From Elephas maximus indicus (lineage: Eukaryota; Chordata; Mammalia; Proboscidea; Elephantidae): a DNA stretch of 64,000 nt. The notes beneath the pieces were generated by a model. It made no database searches and had not been told where the DNA came from. It saw nothing but the letters and a program-made list of their open reading frames with translations. The first letter of the stretch is position 1. Every line of letters begins with the position of its first letter. Shown here piece by piece: positions 22,624 through 34,014 of the stretch. The translations under genes and the position numbers were made by a program. The stretch lies in contig NC_064830.1 of the NCBI RefSeq assembly GCF_024166365.1, positions 89,458,968 to 89,522,967 of the forward strand, given 5' to 3'.

Positions 22624-25069
22624 TTGTTGTTGTTGTTAGGTGCCATCGAGTCGGTTCTGACTCATAGCGACCCTATGCACAACAGAACGAAACACTGCCC
22701 GGTCCTGCTTCAGTTCATTTTTGCAGCCACTGTGTCAATCCACCTTGTTGAGGGTCTTCCTCTTTTCCGCTGACCCTGTACTCTGCCAAGCATGATGTCC
22801 TTCTCCAGGGACTCATCCCTCCTGACAACACATCCAAAGTATGTAAGATGCAGTCTCGCCATCCTTGCCTCTAAGGAGCATTCTGGCCGCACTTCTTCCA
22901 AGACAGATTTGTTTGTTCTTCTGGCAGTCCATGGTATATTCAATATTCTTCGCCAACACCACAATTCAAAGGCGTCAACTCCTCTTCGGTCTTCCTTATT
23001 CATTGTCCAGCTTTCACATGCATATGATGTGATTGAAAATGCCATGGCTTGGGTCAGGCGTACCTTAGTCTTCAGGGTGACATCTTTGTTCTTCAACACT
23101 TTGAAGAGGTCCTTTGCAGCAGATTTGCCCAATGCAATGCATCTTTTGATTTCTTGGCTGCTGCCTCCATGGCTGTTGATTGTGGATCCAAGTAAAATGA
23201 AATCCTTAACAACTTCAGTCTTTTCCCCGTTTATCATGATGTTGCTCATTGGTCCAGTTGTGAGGATTTTTGTTTTCTTTTAGGTGTAATCCACACTGAA
23301 GGCTGTGGTCTTTGACCTTCATTAGTAAGTGCTTCAAGTCCTCTTCACTTTCAGCAAGCAAGGTTGTTTCATCTGCATAACGCAGGTTGTTAATGAGTCT
23401 TCCTCCAATCCTGATGCCCCGTTCTTCTTCATATAGTCCAGCTTCTTGGATTATTTGTTCAGCATACAGATTAAATAGGTATGGTGATAGAATACAACCC
23501 TGACGCACACCTTTCCTGACTTTAAACCAATCAGTATCCCCTTGTTCTGTCTGAACAACTGCTTCTTGATCTATGTAAAGGTTCCTCATGAGCACAATTA
23601 AGTGTTCTGGAATTCCCATTCTTTGCAGTGTTATCCATAGTTTGTTATGATCCGCACAGTCGAATGCCTTTGCATAGTCAATAAAACACAGGTAAACATC
23701 CTTCTGGCATTCTCTGCTTTCAGTCAGGATCCATCTGACATCAGCAATGATATCCCTGGTTCCATGTTCTCTTCTGAATCCAGCCTGAATTTCTGACAGT
23801 TCCCTGTTGATATACTGCTGCAGCCATTTTTGAATGATCTTCAGCAAAATTTTGCTTGCATGTGATATTAATGATATTGTTCTATAATTTCCACATTCAG
23901 TTGGATCACCTTTCTTGGGAATAAGCATAAATATGGATCTCTTCCAGTCAGTTGGCCAGGAAGCTGTCTTCCATATTTCTTGGCACAGACAAGTGAACAC
24001 CTCCAGCGCTGCATCTGTTTGTTGAAACATCTCAATTGATAATCCATCAATTCCTGGAGCCTTGTTTTTCACCAATGCCTTCAGAGCAGCTTGGACTTCT
24101 TCCTTCAGTACCATCGGTTCCCGATCATATGCCACCTCTTGAAATGGTTGAATATCGACTAATTCTTTTTGGTATAATGACTCCATGTGTTCCTTCCATC
24201 TTCTTTTGATGCTTCCTGCATCGTTTAATATTTTCCCCATGGAATCCTTCACTATTGCAACTCCAGGCTTGAATTTTTTCTTCAGTTCTTTCAGCTTGAG
24301 AAACGTCGAGTGTGTTCTTCCCTTTTGGTTTTCCATCTCCAGCTCTTTGCACATGTCATTATAATACTTTGTCTTCTTGAGAGGCCCTTTGAAATCTTTG
24401 GTTCTTTTACTTCATCAGTTCTTCCTTTTGCTTTAGCTGCTTGAAGCTCAAGAGCAAGTTTCAGAGTCTCCTCTGACATCCATCTTGGTCTTTTCTTTCT
24501 TTCCTGTCTTTTCAGTGACCTCTTGCTTTCTTCATGGATGATATCCTTGATGTCGTTCCACAACTCTTCTGGTCTTCTGTCACTAGTGTTCAACGCGTCA
24601 AATCTATTCTTCAGATGGTCTCTAAATTCAGGTGGGATATACTGAAAGTCATATTTTGGCTCTCGTGGACTTCCTCTGATTTTCTTCAGTTTCAGCTTGA
24701 ACTTGCATATGAGCAATTGATGGTCTGTTCCACAGTCGGCCCCTGGCCTTGTTCTGACTGATGATATTGAGCTTTTCCATTGTCTCTTTCCACAGATGTA
24801 GTCAATTTGATTTCTGTGTGTTCCATCTGGCGAGGTCCATGTGTATAGTCGCCGTTTATATTGGTGAAAGAAGGTATTTGCAATGAAGAAGTCGTTGGTC
24901 TTGCAAAATTCTGTCATTTGATCTCTGGCATTGTTTCTATCACCAAGGCCATATTTTCTAACTACTGGTCCTTCTTCTTTGTTTCCAACTTTTGAAATTG
25001 ATCCAACATGCAATCAAGATGCAATGATAATTACTAGTGATTGAAATGCAAAAGTTGGAAACAAAGAAG
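22624..25069 (-). mobile_element. Younger RTE LINE copy C with 5' inversion
   Basis: Inserted into RTE B+D with an exact 12-bp target duplication AAAATTTTGCTG (22612-22623, 25070-25081). The 3' tail (GTTGTTGTTGTTGTTAGG on the plus strand) is at the left. Most of the element reads on the minus strand up to the KVGNKEEG codons near 24990. The last 75 or so bases (24995-25069) are the next upstream piece of the same element in the opposite direction, sharing a CAAAAGTTGGAAACAAAGAA overlap. This is a second twin-priming-type inversion. Confidence 0.9.
22710..24994 (-). pseudogene. Defective RTE endonuclease C-part, RT and C-terminal region (copy C)
   Basis: Three minus frames follow one another. 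The end of the endonuclease with linker (TWTSPDGTHRNQIDYICGKR, to 24291) precedes a 379-codon RT frame (24354-23215) with motif A FIDYAKAFDCADHNKLW, motif B GVRQGCILSPYLFNLYAEQI and motif C YADE. A C-terminal frame (23249-22710) has WCWRRILNIPWTARRTN. The RT frame is broken by the same 5-nt deletion as in copy A (plus strand near 23279). It is the longest RT frame in the window but not an active enzyme as written. Confidence 0.87.
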
Positions 25070-25081
25070 AAAATTTTGCTG

Positions 25082-26261
25082 AAGATAATCAAAAAACAAT
25101 TGCAGCTGTACATCAACAGGTACCTGCCAGAAATTCAAGCCAGATTCAGAAGAGGATGTGGAACGAGGGCTATCATTGCTGATGTCAGATGGATCTTGGC
25201 TGAAAGCAGAGAATACCAGGAAGATGTTTACCTGTGTTTTATTGACTCTGCAAAGGCATTCAACTATGTGGATCAGGACAAATTATGGATAGCATTGCAA
25301 AGAATGGGAATTCCAGAACACTTAATTGTGCTCATGAGGAAGCTGTACTTAGACCGAGAGGCAGTTGTTCAAATTGTATGGTTTAAAATCAGTAAAGGTG
25401 TGCGTCAGGGTTGTATCCTTTCACCATACTTTCAATCTGTCTGCTGAGCAAATAATCTGAGATGTCAGACTATATGAAGAAGAATGTGGCATCAGGATTG
25501 GTGGGAGACTCATTAACAATCTGTGATATGTAGATGCTGAAAGTGAAAAGGACTTACTGATGAAGATCAAAGACCACAGCCTTCAGCATGGATTACACCT
25601 CAACATAAAGAAAACAAAAATCTTCACAACTAGACCAATAAGCCACATCATGATAAACAGAGAAAAGATTGAAATTGTCAAGGATTTCATTTTACTTGGA
25701 TCCACAATCGACACCCATGGAAACAGCAGCCAAGAAATCAAAAGACTCATTGCATTGGCAAATATGCTGCAAAGGACCTCTTTAAAGTGTTGAAAAGCAA
25801 AGATGTCACCTTGAAGACTAAGGTGCGCCTGACCCAAGCCATGGTATTTTCAGTTGCTTCATATGCACGTGAAAGCTGGGCAATGAATAAAGAAGACCAA
25901 AGAAGAATTGATGCCTTTGAATTGTGGTGTTGGGGAAGAATATTGAGTATACCATGGACCGCCAAAAGAACGAAAAATCTGTCCTGGAAGAAGTACAGCC
26001 AGAATGCTCCTTACAAGCAAGGATGGCGAGACTGCATCTTACATACTTTGGACATGTTGTTGGGAGGGATCAGTCCCTGGAGAAGGATATCGTGCTTGGT
26101 AAAGTACAGGGTCGGTGGAAAAGAGGAAGACCCTCAAGTAGATGGGTTGACACAGTGGCTGCAGCAATGGGCTTAAGCATAACAACAGTTGTAAGGATAG
26201 CGCGGGACTGGGCAGTGTTTTGTTCTGTGGTAAGTAAGGTTGCTATGAGTTGGAACTGACT
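25082..26261 (+). pseudogene. RTE RT second half and C-terminal region (D)
   Basis: Continuation of B after the copy C insertion: QLQLYINRYLPEIQARFRRG, motif A FIDSAKAFNYVDQDKLW (with Tyr to Ser and Asp to Asn), and motif B KGVRQGCILSPYFQS with a frameshift. The motif C region is mostly deleted. The C-terminal AFELWCWGRILSIPWTAKRT is then followed by the 3' end. This copy keeps the CTCAACATAAAGAAAAC text that is 5 nt shorter in copies A and C. Confidence 0.85.
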
Positions 26262-26284
26262 CGACAACACCTAACAACAACAAC

Positions 26285-26577
26285 CAGAAGAATGAACAAA
26301 TCTATCTCGGAAGGAATATAGCTGGAATGCTTCTAAGGCAAGAGTCTCACATACTTTGGACATGTTATTATGATGTCATAAAGAAGGACATCATGCTTGG
26401 TAGAGTAGAGGTTCAGCAAAAAAGAGGAAGACCTTTAATGAGATGGAATGACATAGTGACTGCAACAATGTGCTCAAACAACAATTGTGAGGATTGCATA
26501 GGACTGGGCAGTGTTTTGTTCTGTTGCACATAGGGTGGCTATGAGTTGGAACTGACTCAATGGCACCTATCAACAAC
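26285..26577 (+). mobile_element. RTE 3' fragment (copy E)
   Basis: Starts CAGAAGAATGAACAAATC and runs to the RTE 3' end GGCACCTATCAACAACA. It lies directly behind the 3' tail of B+D, so two RTE 3' ends are in tandem. Confidence 0.82.
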
Positions 26578-26578
26578 A

Positions 26579-27800
26579 TGTGGCTTTTTGCCTTGGTGCT
26601 TCAGAAAAACAGCTTAAGAGATTCTTTCCCCTAAGCTTTTGCCCTAGTTTTCTATCCCAGAGAGTTTGTTATTTTTGTCCAGGTTAATTGACATTTCCTG
26701 GGTAAGCTGTAAACAACTCGATGGCTTGACACGTTTTGTCTTTTTCTGAGCTGCTGTCTTCCCTGTCATTGGTTTATTTTATGCACCTTTCAGAGACTGG
26801 TTGGTTTACTATGCAAACTTAGTAATTTACAGCCCACGGAGGAGATTGGTCGGTTTGTGGTCCTGCTGGAAGTGCCATGCCTTGGAACTGACAAGAAGTT
26901 TGCTTATATAAGCAGCCAACCCCACAGAGGTTTTTAGAGGCAAAAGAAGAGAGAAGAGGCAAGGAATCTCCTAGAAGAGCTGTAACACAGGTTAAGGGCT
27001 ATAACACTGAAGATGGCGAGGAGTCTGGAAGGGCCCCTGCGGCAGAGTTGGTGGTGATGGCGGAAAGTTGCTCCTAGGAAAACAACTAAGAGAGCTGAGC
27101 AAGCTGTTACACTGGCTATGAGTTGGGCCAGTTAGCAGTGGAGATGCCAGCAGTGGGGAGATGAAGACACAGAGTTCTGCATGGCTGAGAGGGGGCATAC
27201 ACAGCCAAGAGGAGCCTAATACAGTAAAGAGAAGGGCCTGTCAGCACCACTGAAAGAAGACTAGCACAACCGAGAGAAGGGTCTGTTAGCATTGCCAATA
27301 GAAAGCATGCACAGCCAAGAGGAGGTATGCACAGTCAAGCAAAGGCCTGTCCTGAGGGAGCTGGGAGGCGATATCCACAACTGAGGGGACACACGCATGG
27401 CTGAGTGAAGGACCTGCCTGCTTGCATGGCCAAAAGGAACTGAGAGCTGTTCTGCACCAAAGAAGGGAAGGATGTGCTCTCTGCTTTGGGGGAGCCTTCC
27501 AGACCTTGCCTACATACTTCCTGATCCTGATCCTGAGTTGTAGCCTGTTACCTCCAAGTTGACCTTGATCCTGAGTTGTAGCCTATTAGCTGCAGCCTAG
27601 TCTGTGAGTTCTGTATGACCACTGCAACAAATTATCAAACCCAGCAGAGAAGTGGAGAGTGTCATGGGAGGAACAAGCTGGTGTCAGAAATGGTAAGGAA
27701 ATTGGAGAGTGGATGTAAGTCTGATCTCCACCTCATAGGATCCAACTTTGTGCTGATCATGGTTTTTATTGTCCCTCAGGGATTTAGATGATTTCTGACA
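26579..27800 (+). mobile_element. ERVL-like LTR plus leader (copy 2)
   Basis: The LTR spans about 26579-27675 (TGTGGC...GGAACA). It is followed by AGC and a tRNA-Leu-type primer-binding site TGGTGTCAGAAATGG at 27679, then about 110 bp of leader ending near GATTTAGATGATTTCTGAC. The text from 26879 on matches copy 1 closely, for example CTTCCTGATCCTGATCC. Nothing of gag or pol remains. Confidence 0.7.
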
Positions 27801-28361
27801 CTACTACAACACAGGGCAACTTTTTTTTTTTAATTTCCAAGTTTTTGCCTCCAAAGTTTTCACATCTCTTACTGAGTAGTTTGATAATTTCAACTTTTTT
27901 TTTTCTTTGCTTGGTTTATTTTTCTTTTGTTTCCTTTATTGTTTCCTCATTACAAAGAATGATCACTCCAGAACATAAGACAACACAATATTTGGAGGGC
28001 CGACATCCCCATCTATGTGGGTTGTTATAATCAGCTGTGTCTTGTGCTCACACGTGCTGGACAAGCTACTAGCAGCGTGAGAATGAGGCGAAGCCATTCT
28101 ACCAGGAGACACTGCTTCTTGCTTTAAGTCAGGAAGAATTAATGAGACTAAGAGCAAATTAGGTTTCATTTACATATCACATGAGGTTCAAGCAGTCATC
28201 TGCTCTCAGTCATGATGTGCTTTGCATTACAACAGGGGCAGTGTGGTATGGAGCCAGGTTGGGCTGGAATCCAGCTGCCACTATGCAGAAGCTGTGTGCC
28301 TTCAGCAGATGATTTCACTTCTCTGTGCTTCTGCTTTCTAAACTTAAAAAAAAAAAAAAGG
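27801..28361. other. Unassigned sequence with T-runs
   Basis: T-runs at 27820 and 27896; an A-run at 28346-28358 marks the start of an old L1 fragment. No gene is seen. Confidence 0.45.
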
Positions 28362-28622
28362 AGGTCATATGTGAAATATCTAGAATAGGCAAATGTATGG
28401 AGACCACGGTCAATTAGTGGTTACCAGGAGCTGGAGGGAAAATGAGGAGTTACCATTAACGGATGGAGTTTCTGTTTGGTGTGACAAAAAGCTCTAGAAA
28501 TAGATAGTGGTGATGAAAACACAACACGGTGAATATAATTAGTGTCACTGAATTGCATACTTAAAAATTGTTAAAATGGCAACTTTGATGTTATATATAT
28601 TTTACCACAATAACATTTTTTT
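28362..28622 (+). mobile_element. Old L1M 3' end fragment
   Basis: AGTGGTTACCAGGAGCTGG, GTTTCTGTTTGGTGTGAC and a TATTTTACCACAATAAC terminus identify the L1M 3' UTR pattern. Confidence 0.72.
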
Positions 28623-28982
28623 TTTTTTTAATGAAAGTAATAACTGTACCTACCTCTTAGAGGTGCTATGAGGATTAAGTGGTTAATGTAAGTCAAGCTC
28701 CTGGACACAGCCTGGTGTGTGGTGAGTCCCAGGGAAGTGTTTTCTGTATTAAGCAAGCAAGCACAAGAGAAACAACAGAATTTCATATTCTTAGGAATGG
28801 TCCCATCCCATGGAAGTGAGAAAATTGTAAAATCCCTAATTACACATCATGTTTTAGATATAAACCTAAATGATAAATTTCTAACATTCCATACACATGC
28901 TTTAATTTCATTCTTTTTTTCCTTTCCAATTGAATACACTGCAGATCAAGTAAAGCCCAGTATGTGTCCAACTGAGACCAGA

Positions 28983-29157
28983 CCAAAAAAAAAACCCAAA
29001 CCCGTTGCCGTTGAGTTGATTCTGATTTATAGCAACACTATAGGTCAGAGTAGAACTACCCCATAACGTTTCCAAGGAGTAGCTAGTGAATTTGAACTGC
29101 CAACCTTTTGGTTAGCAGCCTAAACTCTTAACCACTGCGCCACTAGGGCTCCCAAAT
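28983..29157 (-). mobile_element. Afrotherian SINE with target duplication
   Basis: Minus-oriented SINE with an A-run and CCCAAACCC at its left (its T-rich 3' tail). It is flanked by TGAGACCAGA at 28973-28982 and 29158-29167. Confidence 0.9.
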
Positions 29158-29574
29158 TGAGACCAGAGAGCCCCTGATATTAGCATCCATATTGCCTCTC
29201 GACCTTGTCCTTACTGTACCAGGGTTATGAGAGCTCACATTTCTTATCTAGTGTCATGACTTTTTCATTTTCATTTATTTTTACAAAAGAATAAAGGCAA
29301 AATGCTCAACTAATCAGAGAACACTGATGCACAGACTTCAAAGACTGCTTGAACTTAATGTAGTTGAAAGCATTTATTGAGGGCACTTGGGAGATGGAGA
29401 TAAAGTCAATGTTTCCTGCCCTGGAGAGGCTCCCACCCTGGTGAAGGGCAAACATAACTGTGTAGTGAAGGAGCACAGCGGGGGATACCCAGGTACAGCC
29501 AAGCACAGAGAAGGAAATGTAGATCTTGCCCGTGTTTGGGGAAAGTGTGGTCACAGATGCCAGAATTGCAGAGT

Positions 29575-30200
29575 GAAAAAACTTCAGCCTTTGGAATCAG
29601 AGAGAAGCAGCTCTGCCATTTACCTTGGACAAGTTACTTAAAGTCTCTGAACCTCAGGTTGTCGTTGTTAGGTGCCTTCAAGTTGGTTCAGACTCATGGT
29701 GACCCTATATACAATAGAATGAAACACTGCAGGCGCCATCCTCACAATTGTTGCTATGTTTGAACCCATTCTTGCAGCCACTGTGTTAGTTCATCTTGTT
29801 GAGGGTCTTCCCCTTTTTTTTCTGGCCCTCTGTTTTACCAAGCATGATGTCCTTCTCCAGGGACTGGTCCCTCCTGATAACATGTCTAAAGTACGTGAGA
29901 CGAAGTCTCGCCATCCTCATTTCCAGGGAGCTCTATGGCTGCACTTCTTCCAAGTTAGACTTGTTCGTTTTTCTGGAAGTCCATAGTATATTCAATATTC
30001 TTTGCCAATACCATAATTCAAAAGCATCAATTCTTCCATATTCCCTTGTCCAGCTTTCGCATGTATCAACCTCAGCTTACTTATAAGTAAAGCAGGGATA
30101 AGATCCACTTCAAAGGATTATTTTGAAGAATAAACGAGATATAAAATATGTTTGGTGAATTGCTAAGCACATAGAATACACACAATCAATTACGACCAGC
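29575..30200 (+). repeat. MIR-type SINE split by an RTE fragment
   Basis: CCTTGGACAAGTTACTTAAA and TCTCTGAACCTCAG (29622-29657) continue after the insertion as CTTACTTATAAGTAAAGCAG (30076 on), the usual MIR core order. The element is old and mammalian-wide. Confidence 0.65.
29658..30067 (-). mobile_element. RTE 3' fragment (copy G) with target duplication
   Basis: The 3' end (GTTGTCGTTGTTAGGTGCC on the plus strand) is at the left. The copy is truncated within the C-terminal coding region. Flanked by AACCTCAG at 29650-29657 and 30068-30075, it interrupts a MIR. Confidence 0.88.
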
Positions 30201-30825
30201 AGAGGTAGATAGTAGTGGAGACATTTGATTAAAGAGAAAGATCACTCGTGAGTACGAAGTGAGATGCATTTTCCTTTAATATAGGAGGAAAGTCCTGGAA
30301 CAGATGGGCTGTAGGAAATGGAGTTTGAATACCCAGGCAGACCACGAATGCAGCCAGGAGGTGACTATGATGTTTATGATTATTAATCTATCCTTCCTGG
30401 GTTGGGGGTGAAAGGAGGCAGAGGGGAAGAACCCCACTCTCAGATGCTTGGGAACTGAGAACTAACAAAGAAAAAAGATGGAGCTCATGCCTGAAGTCCT
30501 CAACTTTCCTCATAGAGTGAGACGAAGATATCAGCTGATGGAGCAGTTGTTGGAGTCGGGTAGGACCCTTCCAGGAAGCTATGAAAGGTTTGGAAGGGTC
30601 ACCGTGGGGAAGGGAGAGAGACCTGCCTAGACCCACGTTATAGGATGGCTGAGGGACCAGATGAAGTTAGAGACAGTAAATGTGTCGGGTTGCATAATTT
30701 TCTCCAGAAGGGCTCACTAACCTGGTGTGGTGCAGTGAATTACTTAATATGGCATTTCTAACCATAGTCTTTGTGACTCCCACACAGTGACTGGGTAGGA
30801 CTATGCAAATAAAGGGTATGGAACC
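30201..30825. other. Unassigned intergenic sequence
   Basis: No exon, RNA gene or identifiable repeat found. Confidence 0.4.
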
Positions 30826-31980
30826 TGTGATGGTTAAGGTTATGTGTCAACTTGGCTGGGCCATGATTTTCTGTGGCTTGGCAGTTATGTAATGATGTAG
30901 TCATCCTCCATTTTGTGATCTGATAGAATTATCCTCCATTTTGTGGTGTGTTGTAAATCCTAGACTCTATGCCTGTGGTTGTGGTCCCATTTGGGAGTAG
31001 GTTGTCCAACATGTTAATGATGCAGGATTAGGGTGGGATGTATTGTGAGTCACTGCCTTATTAGAGGGTGTGACTCAAGTCACCACCCTTACCGCTCTTA
31101 TTCAAATCATGACTTTACTTGAGTCACACCTTTTATAAGAGATAAAAGGAGAGAGAAACAAGCAGAAAAGGAGGGGGGACCTGACCAAGAAGAAGAAATG
31201 GGAGTGGAGTGCATCCTTTGATTCTGGGATCCCTGTTTTGAGGCCCTCCTAGAGCCATGAGACAGAGAGAGAGCTATAACACTGGAGATGGCAAGATGGT
31301 AAGAAGCAACAGCAGAGAGATGGCAGCAGCAGAGGCAGCAGAACCAAGTGACTGGCAGGAGACAACACATTGGGCTTCTTGGCCCACAGAGTGGGAAAGC
31401 AGAATGCCTTCAGGCAGGAAACTTACTGGCAGAATGGGATTCCGCTGGGCACGTGGCAGAGCTAGGCTCACTGACCCATGGAGCAAGAGAGCTGAGTGCG
31501 TTGGGGCCAAGGCTTACTGGTAGAGTGGGGTGCCCCCAGGCATTTATTGGTGGAGCTAAAGAGCTTTGTAGCATTTGTCTGAGCAGGGCAAAGGCCAGGC
31601 CGAAGCGCCAAGGGGCTGAGGGGCAAGGGCCAGAGAGAGGCCTGCCTTGGGCATGGCTGAGAAGAGGCTGTCCTGATCAAAGAACTGTATCCTGAGTCCT
31701 TCCTGATCCTGAAATGTAACTTGTTACTTCCCTAATAAACCCCACAACAGTGAACATTGCCTTGTGAGTTCTGTGTGGCCGTTGCAACACATCATCGAAC
31801 CCAGCGGAGAAGTAGAGAGTGCCGTGGGAGAGACAGATGGTGTCAGAATTGCTAAAAAGATTGGAGGGATGAGGCATGTCCGACCTCTGCCTCATAGGAA
31901 TCAGCCTTGGGCTGTTGAACTTGATTGTCCTTCCCCCTGTGTCTCCGACACACTGTTTTTACACCTGGTGACAGGACAAA
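30826..31980 (+). mobile_element. ERVL-like LTR plus leader (copy 3), mosaic U3
   Basis: The LTR runs about 30826-31835 (TGTGATGG...GAGACA). AATAAA lies at 31734, and a primer-binding-site-like TGGTGTCAGAATTGC starts at 31838. The 3' half matches copies 1, 2 and 4. The 5' 250 or so bases (ATGTGTCAACTTGGCTGGGC, CCTCCATTTTGTG) instead match the other LTR family at 46235, 50943 and 58713. A short leader follows. Confidence 0.65.
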
Positions 31981-32225
31981 AGAAGAGTAGTTGTATTGGT
32001 CCAAGGTAGAAGATTTATGAGGAAGGCGTTGGCAGAAAGACAGGGCTGGCAAGTGCTGGCAAGAGAGTGGTTGAAGCAATATACTATAAGATCAAGATTA
32101 TATAGGAAGTGGAGTGAGGCTGGGTAGGGTGAGTTGTCAGTGATTGGGTGAAAAATGCGGGCTCCAGGAAGAAGTCTCAATAAGGTCTACCAGCAGGTGG
32201 AGTAGGAGAAAAGAAAGGCTCAGAG
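31981..32225. other. Unassigned sequence
   Basis: No recognisable gene or repeat. Confidence 0.4.
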
Positions 32226-32427
32226 CCTGGGGTATTTTATGCCTGACATAGGGCAATGCTGGCCGGTAACAATGTTCAAGTTGAGCTCATAAAGTAGACA
32301 GACCCTTTTAAGATCTTTCAGAGATGACAAGTAATGCTAGAATAAGATGGGAGAGGAGCCAAGTGTTGAGTGTTTATGAGTTACTTTATGTAAATGATTC
32401 AATATTATCCTTCTTACAACCCTTTGG
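32226..32427 (+). repeat. Local duplication, copy 1
   Basis: About 200 bp from CCTGGGGTATTTTATGCC to TATCCTTCTTACAACCCTTT recur at 33354-33563 in the same orientation with scattered substitutions and small indels. A SINE is inserted at the right end of this copy. Confidence 0.85.
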
Positions 32428-32583
32428 AGCCCTGGTTGTGCAGCGGTTAAGAGCTACCACTGATAACCAAAAGGTCAGCAGTTTGAATCCGCCAGCCACT
32501 CCTGGGAAACCCCTTGGGGCAGCTCTACTCTGTCCTGTAGGGTCGCTATGAATCAAAATGGCCTCGACAGCAACGGGTTTGAA
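32424..32583 (+). mobile_element. Afrotherian SINE
   Basis: GGAGCCCTGGTTGTGCAGCG head, GGTCGCTATGAATCAAAATG near the 3' end. Short class, inserted at the end of the duplicated unit. Confidence 0.88.
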
Positions 32584-33092
32584 CAACTCCTAAAGATGAG
32601 GATTAGTGAAAATGTAAATTCAGGCACAAATTAAATAGGTTGCCAAGGATCTCACAGCTGTTAAGTATGGAGTCTCAGATATAATCCCAAGGCTGACTGG
32701 CATCAAGATCTGAGTTCTTTCCACCATCCCAGATTTCCCTCAAAGAGGTGGAACTTGGAGGTTTCTAATTTAATCTCATCGTTTTTCACAGCTCTTATGG
32801 TTGGGCCCTCTAATTCTTGGATTTTTGGCAGTAAGTAGGTGAGAGATCTGGCAGGCTCTGAGCAATGATGAAACTCTCATGAGTTCAGCTCTGCCTTTAT
32901 CCCCTGCTGGCACCAAGATGGCCCTGAGTGAGAACTGGACTTCTCCCTCAGACTGGGTTAGGCCCTGCTGTAGAGAGGGTAAGGGTAAAGGCAACTGCAA
33001 CAGGAAGCACCTCGACTGCTGTGTTAAAAATTTGAATACGTTTTATGTGATTGACATGCTCAAAGAGTAATTCATTCAGTGGGAGGACTTTG

Positions 33093-33300
33093 AAGTTGGT
33101 CAGATCTGGGTTCGGATTCTGCTGTGGCACTTGCTAGTTGTGTGACCTTGGATAACATTAACCAGGATTTCTTGGTTTGCCCTAGATTATGGACAGGGAA
33201 CTTTTAAAACCAGGAAGGCAGACTGGGATGATTAGTCACCCCAGACAGACCATTTAACCTTTCTATGCCTCAGTTTCCAGGTATAAAATGTGGCTATGTT
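33093..33300 (+). repeat. MIR-type SINE remnant, interrupted
   Basis: TTGCTAGTTGTGTGACCTTG followed, after about 75 bp of other sequence, by TTTAACCTTTCTATGCCTCA and a TATAAAATGTGGCT tail. The intervening 33165-33243 block is a further small unassigned insertion. Confidence 0.6.
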
Positions 33301-33353
33301 CTGCTCGCTTTCATTTAACTGAGGCCTGCTTGCTCTGCTTCTCACCTCCTGAG

Positions 33354-33563
33354 GCTGGGGAATTTTATGCCTAACATAGGGCAATGCTGGCTGGTAACAA
33401 GGTTCAAGGAAGGTCCATAAAGTGGAGGGACAGATACTTTTAAGATCTTTAGAGATGATAAGTAATACTAGAATAAGACGCGAGAGGAACCAAGTGTTAA
33501 GTGTCTACTTTATGAGTTACTTTATGTAAATGATTCTATATTATCCTTCTAATAACCCTTTGG
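33354..33563 (+). repeat. Local duplication, copy 2
   Basis: Partner of 32226-32427, starting about 1.13 kb away. It lacks the SINE, so the SINE entered copy 1 after the duplication, or copy 2 was copied before it. Confidence 0.85.
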
Positions 33564-34014
33564 GCATTTCAAAGACCACAAGGGCAGGGAGCACCATTTA
33601 GTTCTGTCTGGACAGGAAGAAACTCAGAGCTGACGGCATGATCCCTCATGTACTGAAGCTAAACTTGGTTGTGCATGGATGGAGGTAGCTTGAGGCATAA
33701 GACCCAGAACTCCAGTCATGGTGCCATTGCATAGGAAGAGGTTCTTAGGCTTCAGCCAGGGTGGGTGATGAAAGGATAGCAGGAAAAGAGCAAGACAAAG
33801 TGTTCCTGAAGGATTATCTTCCCTGGTTTCTGCTATCGACTCTCTTCTTGCATGAGGCTGGTGGCCTCTACATTTAATCAGGTGTTGATGGTTCTCAACA
33901 TTGCGGAGGAAGGAGGCATGGAAGCTGTCATTGCTGTAGAAGGGTGGGTTCTGAGTAGTGAGTAAAGAGAAGTGAATGAACCCAGCAGTTGTAAATTTAG
34001 CCACCCACACTTCC
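33564..34014. other. Unassigned sequence
   Basis: A 128-codon minus frame (33624-34010) shows no domain or splice support. I do not call a gene. Confidence 0.4.

Larger units (their letters stand above)
19826..26284 (+). mobile_element. Old near-full RTE (B+D) broken by a solo LTR and a younger RTE
   Basis: Removing the two insertions (21244-21679 and 22624-25069, each with one copy of its target repeat) restores one RTE-like LINE of about 3.5 kb. It has a 5' region with tandem monomers (19826-20680), an endonuclease, an RT and a 3' end with a CACCTAACAACAAC tail at 26265-26284. The halves join exactly at AAAATTTTGCTG within the RT (ISLI...KILLKII). Stops and frameshifts throughout mark it as older than its insertions. 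Confidence 0.88.

Noticed and set aside
23215-24354. 379-codon reverse transcriptase as a host or active gene
   Set aside because: It lies inside an RTE with target duplication, has YADE instead of YADD, and is frameshifted.
26279-26578. Copy E as part of the B+D element
   Set aside because: B+D already ends with its own 3' tail at 26284; E repeats the 3' end, so it is a separate fragment.
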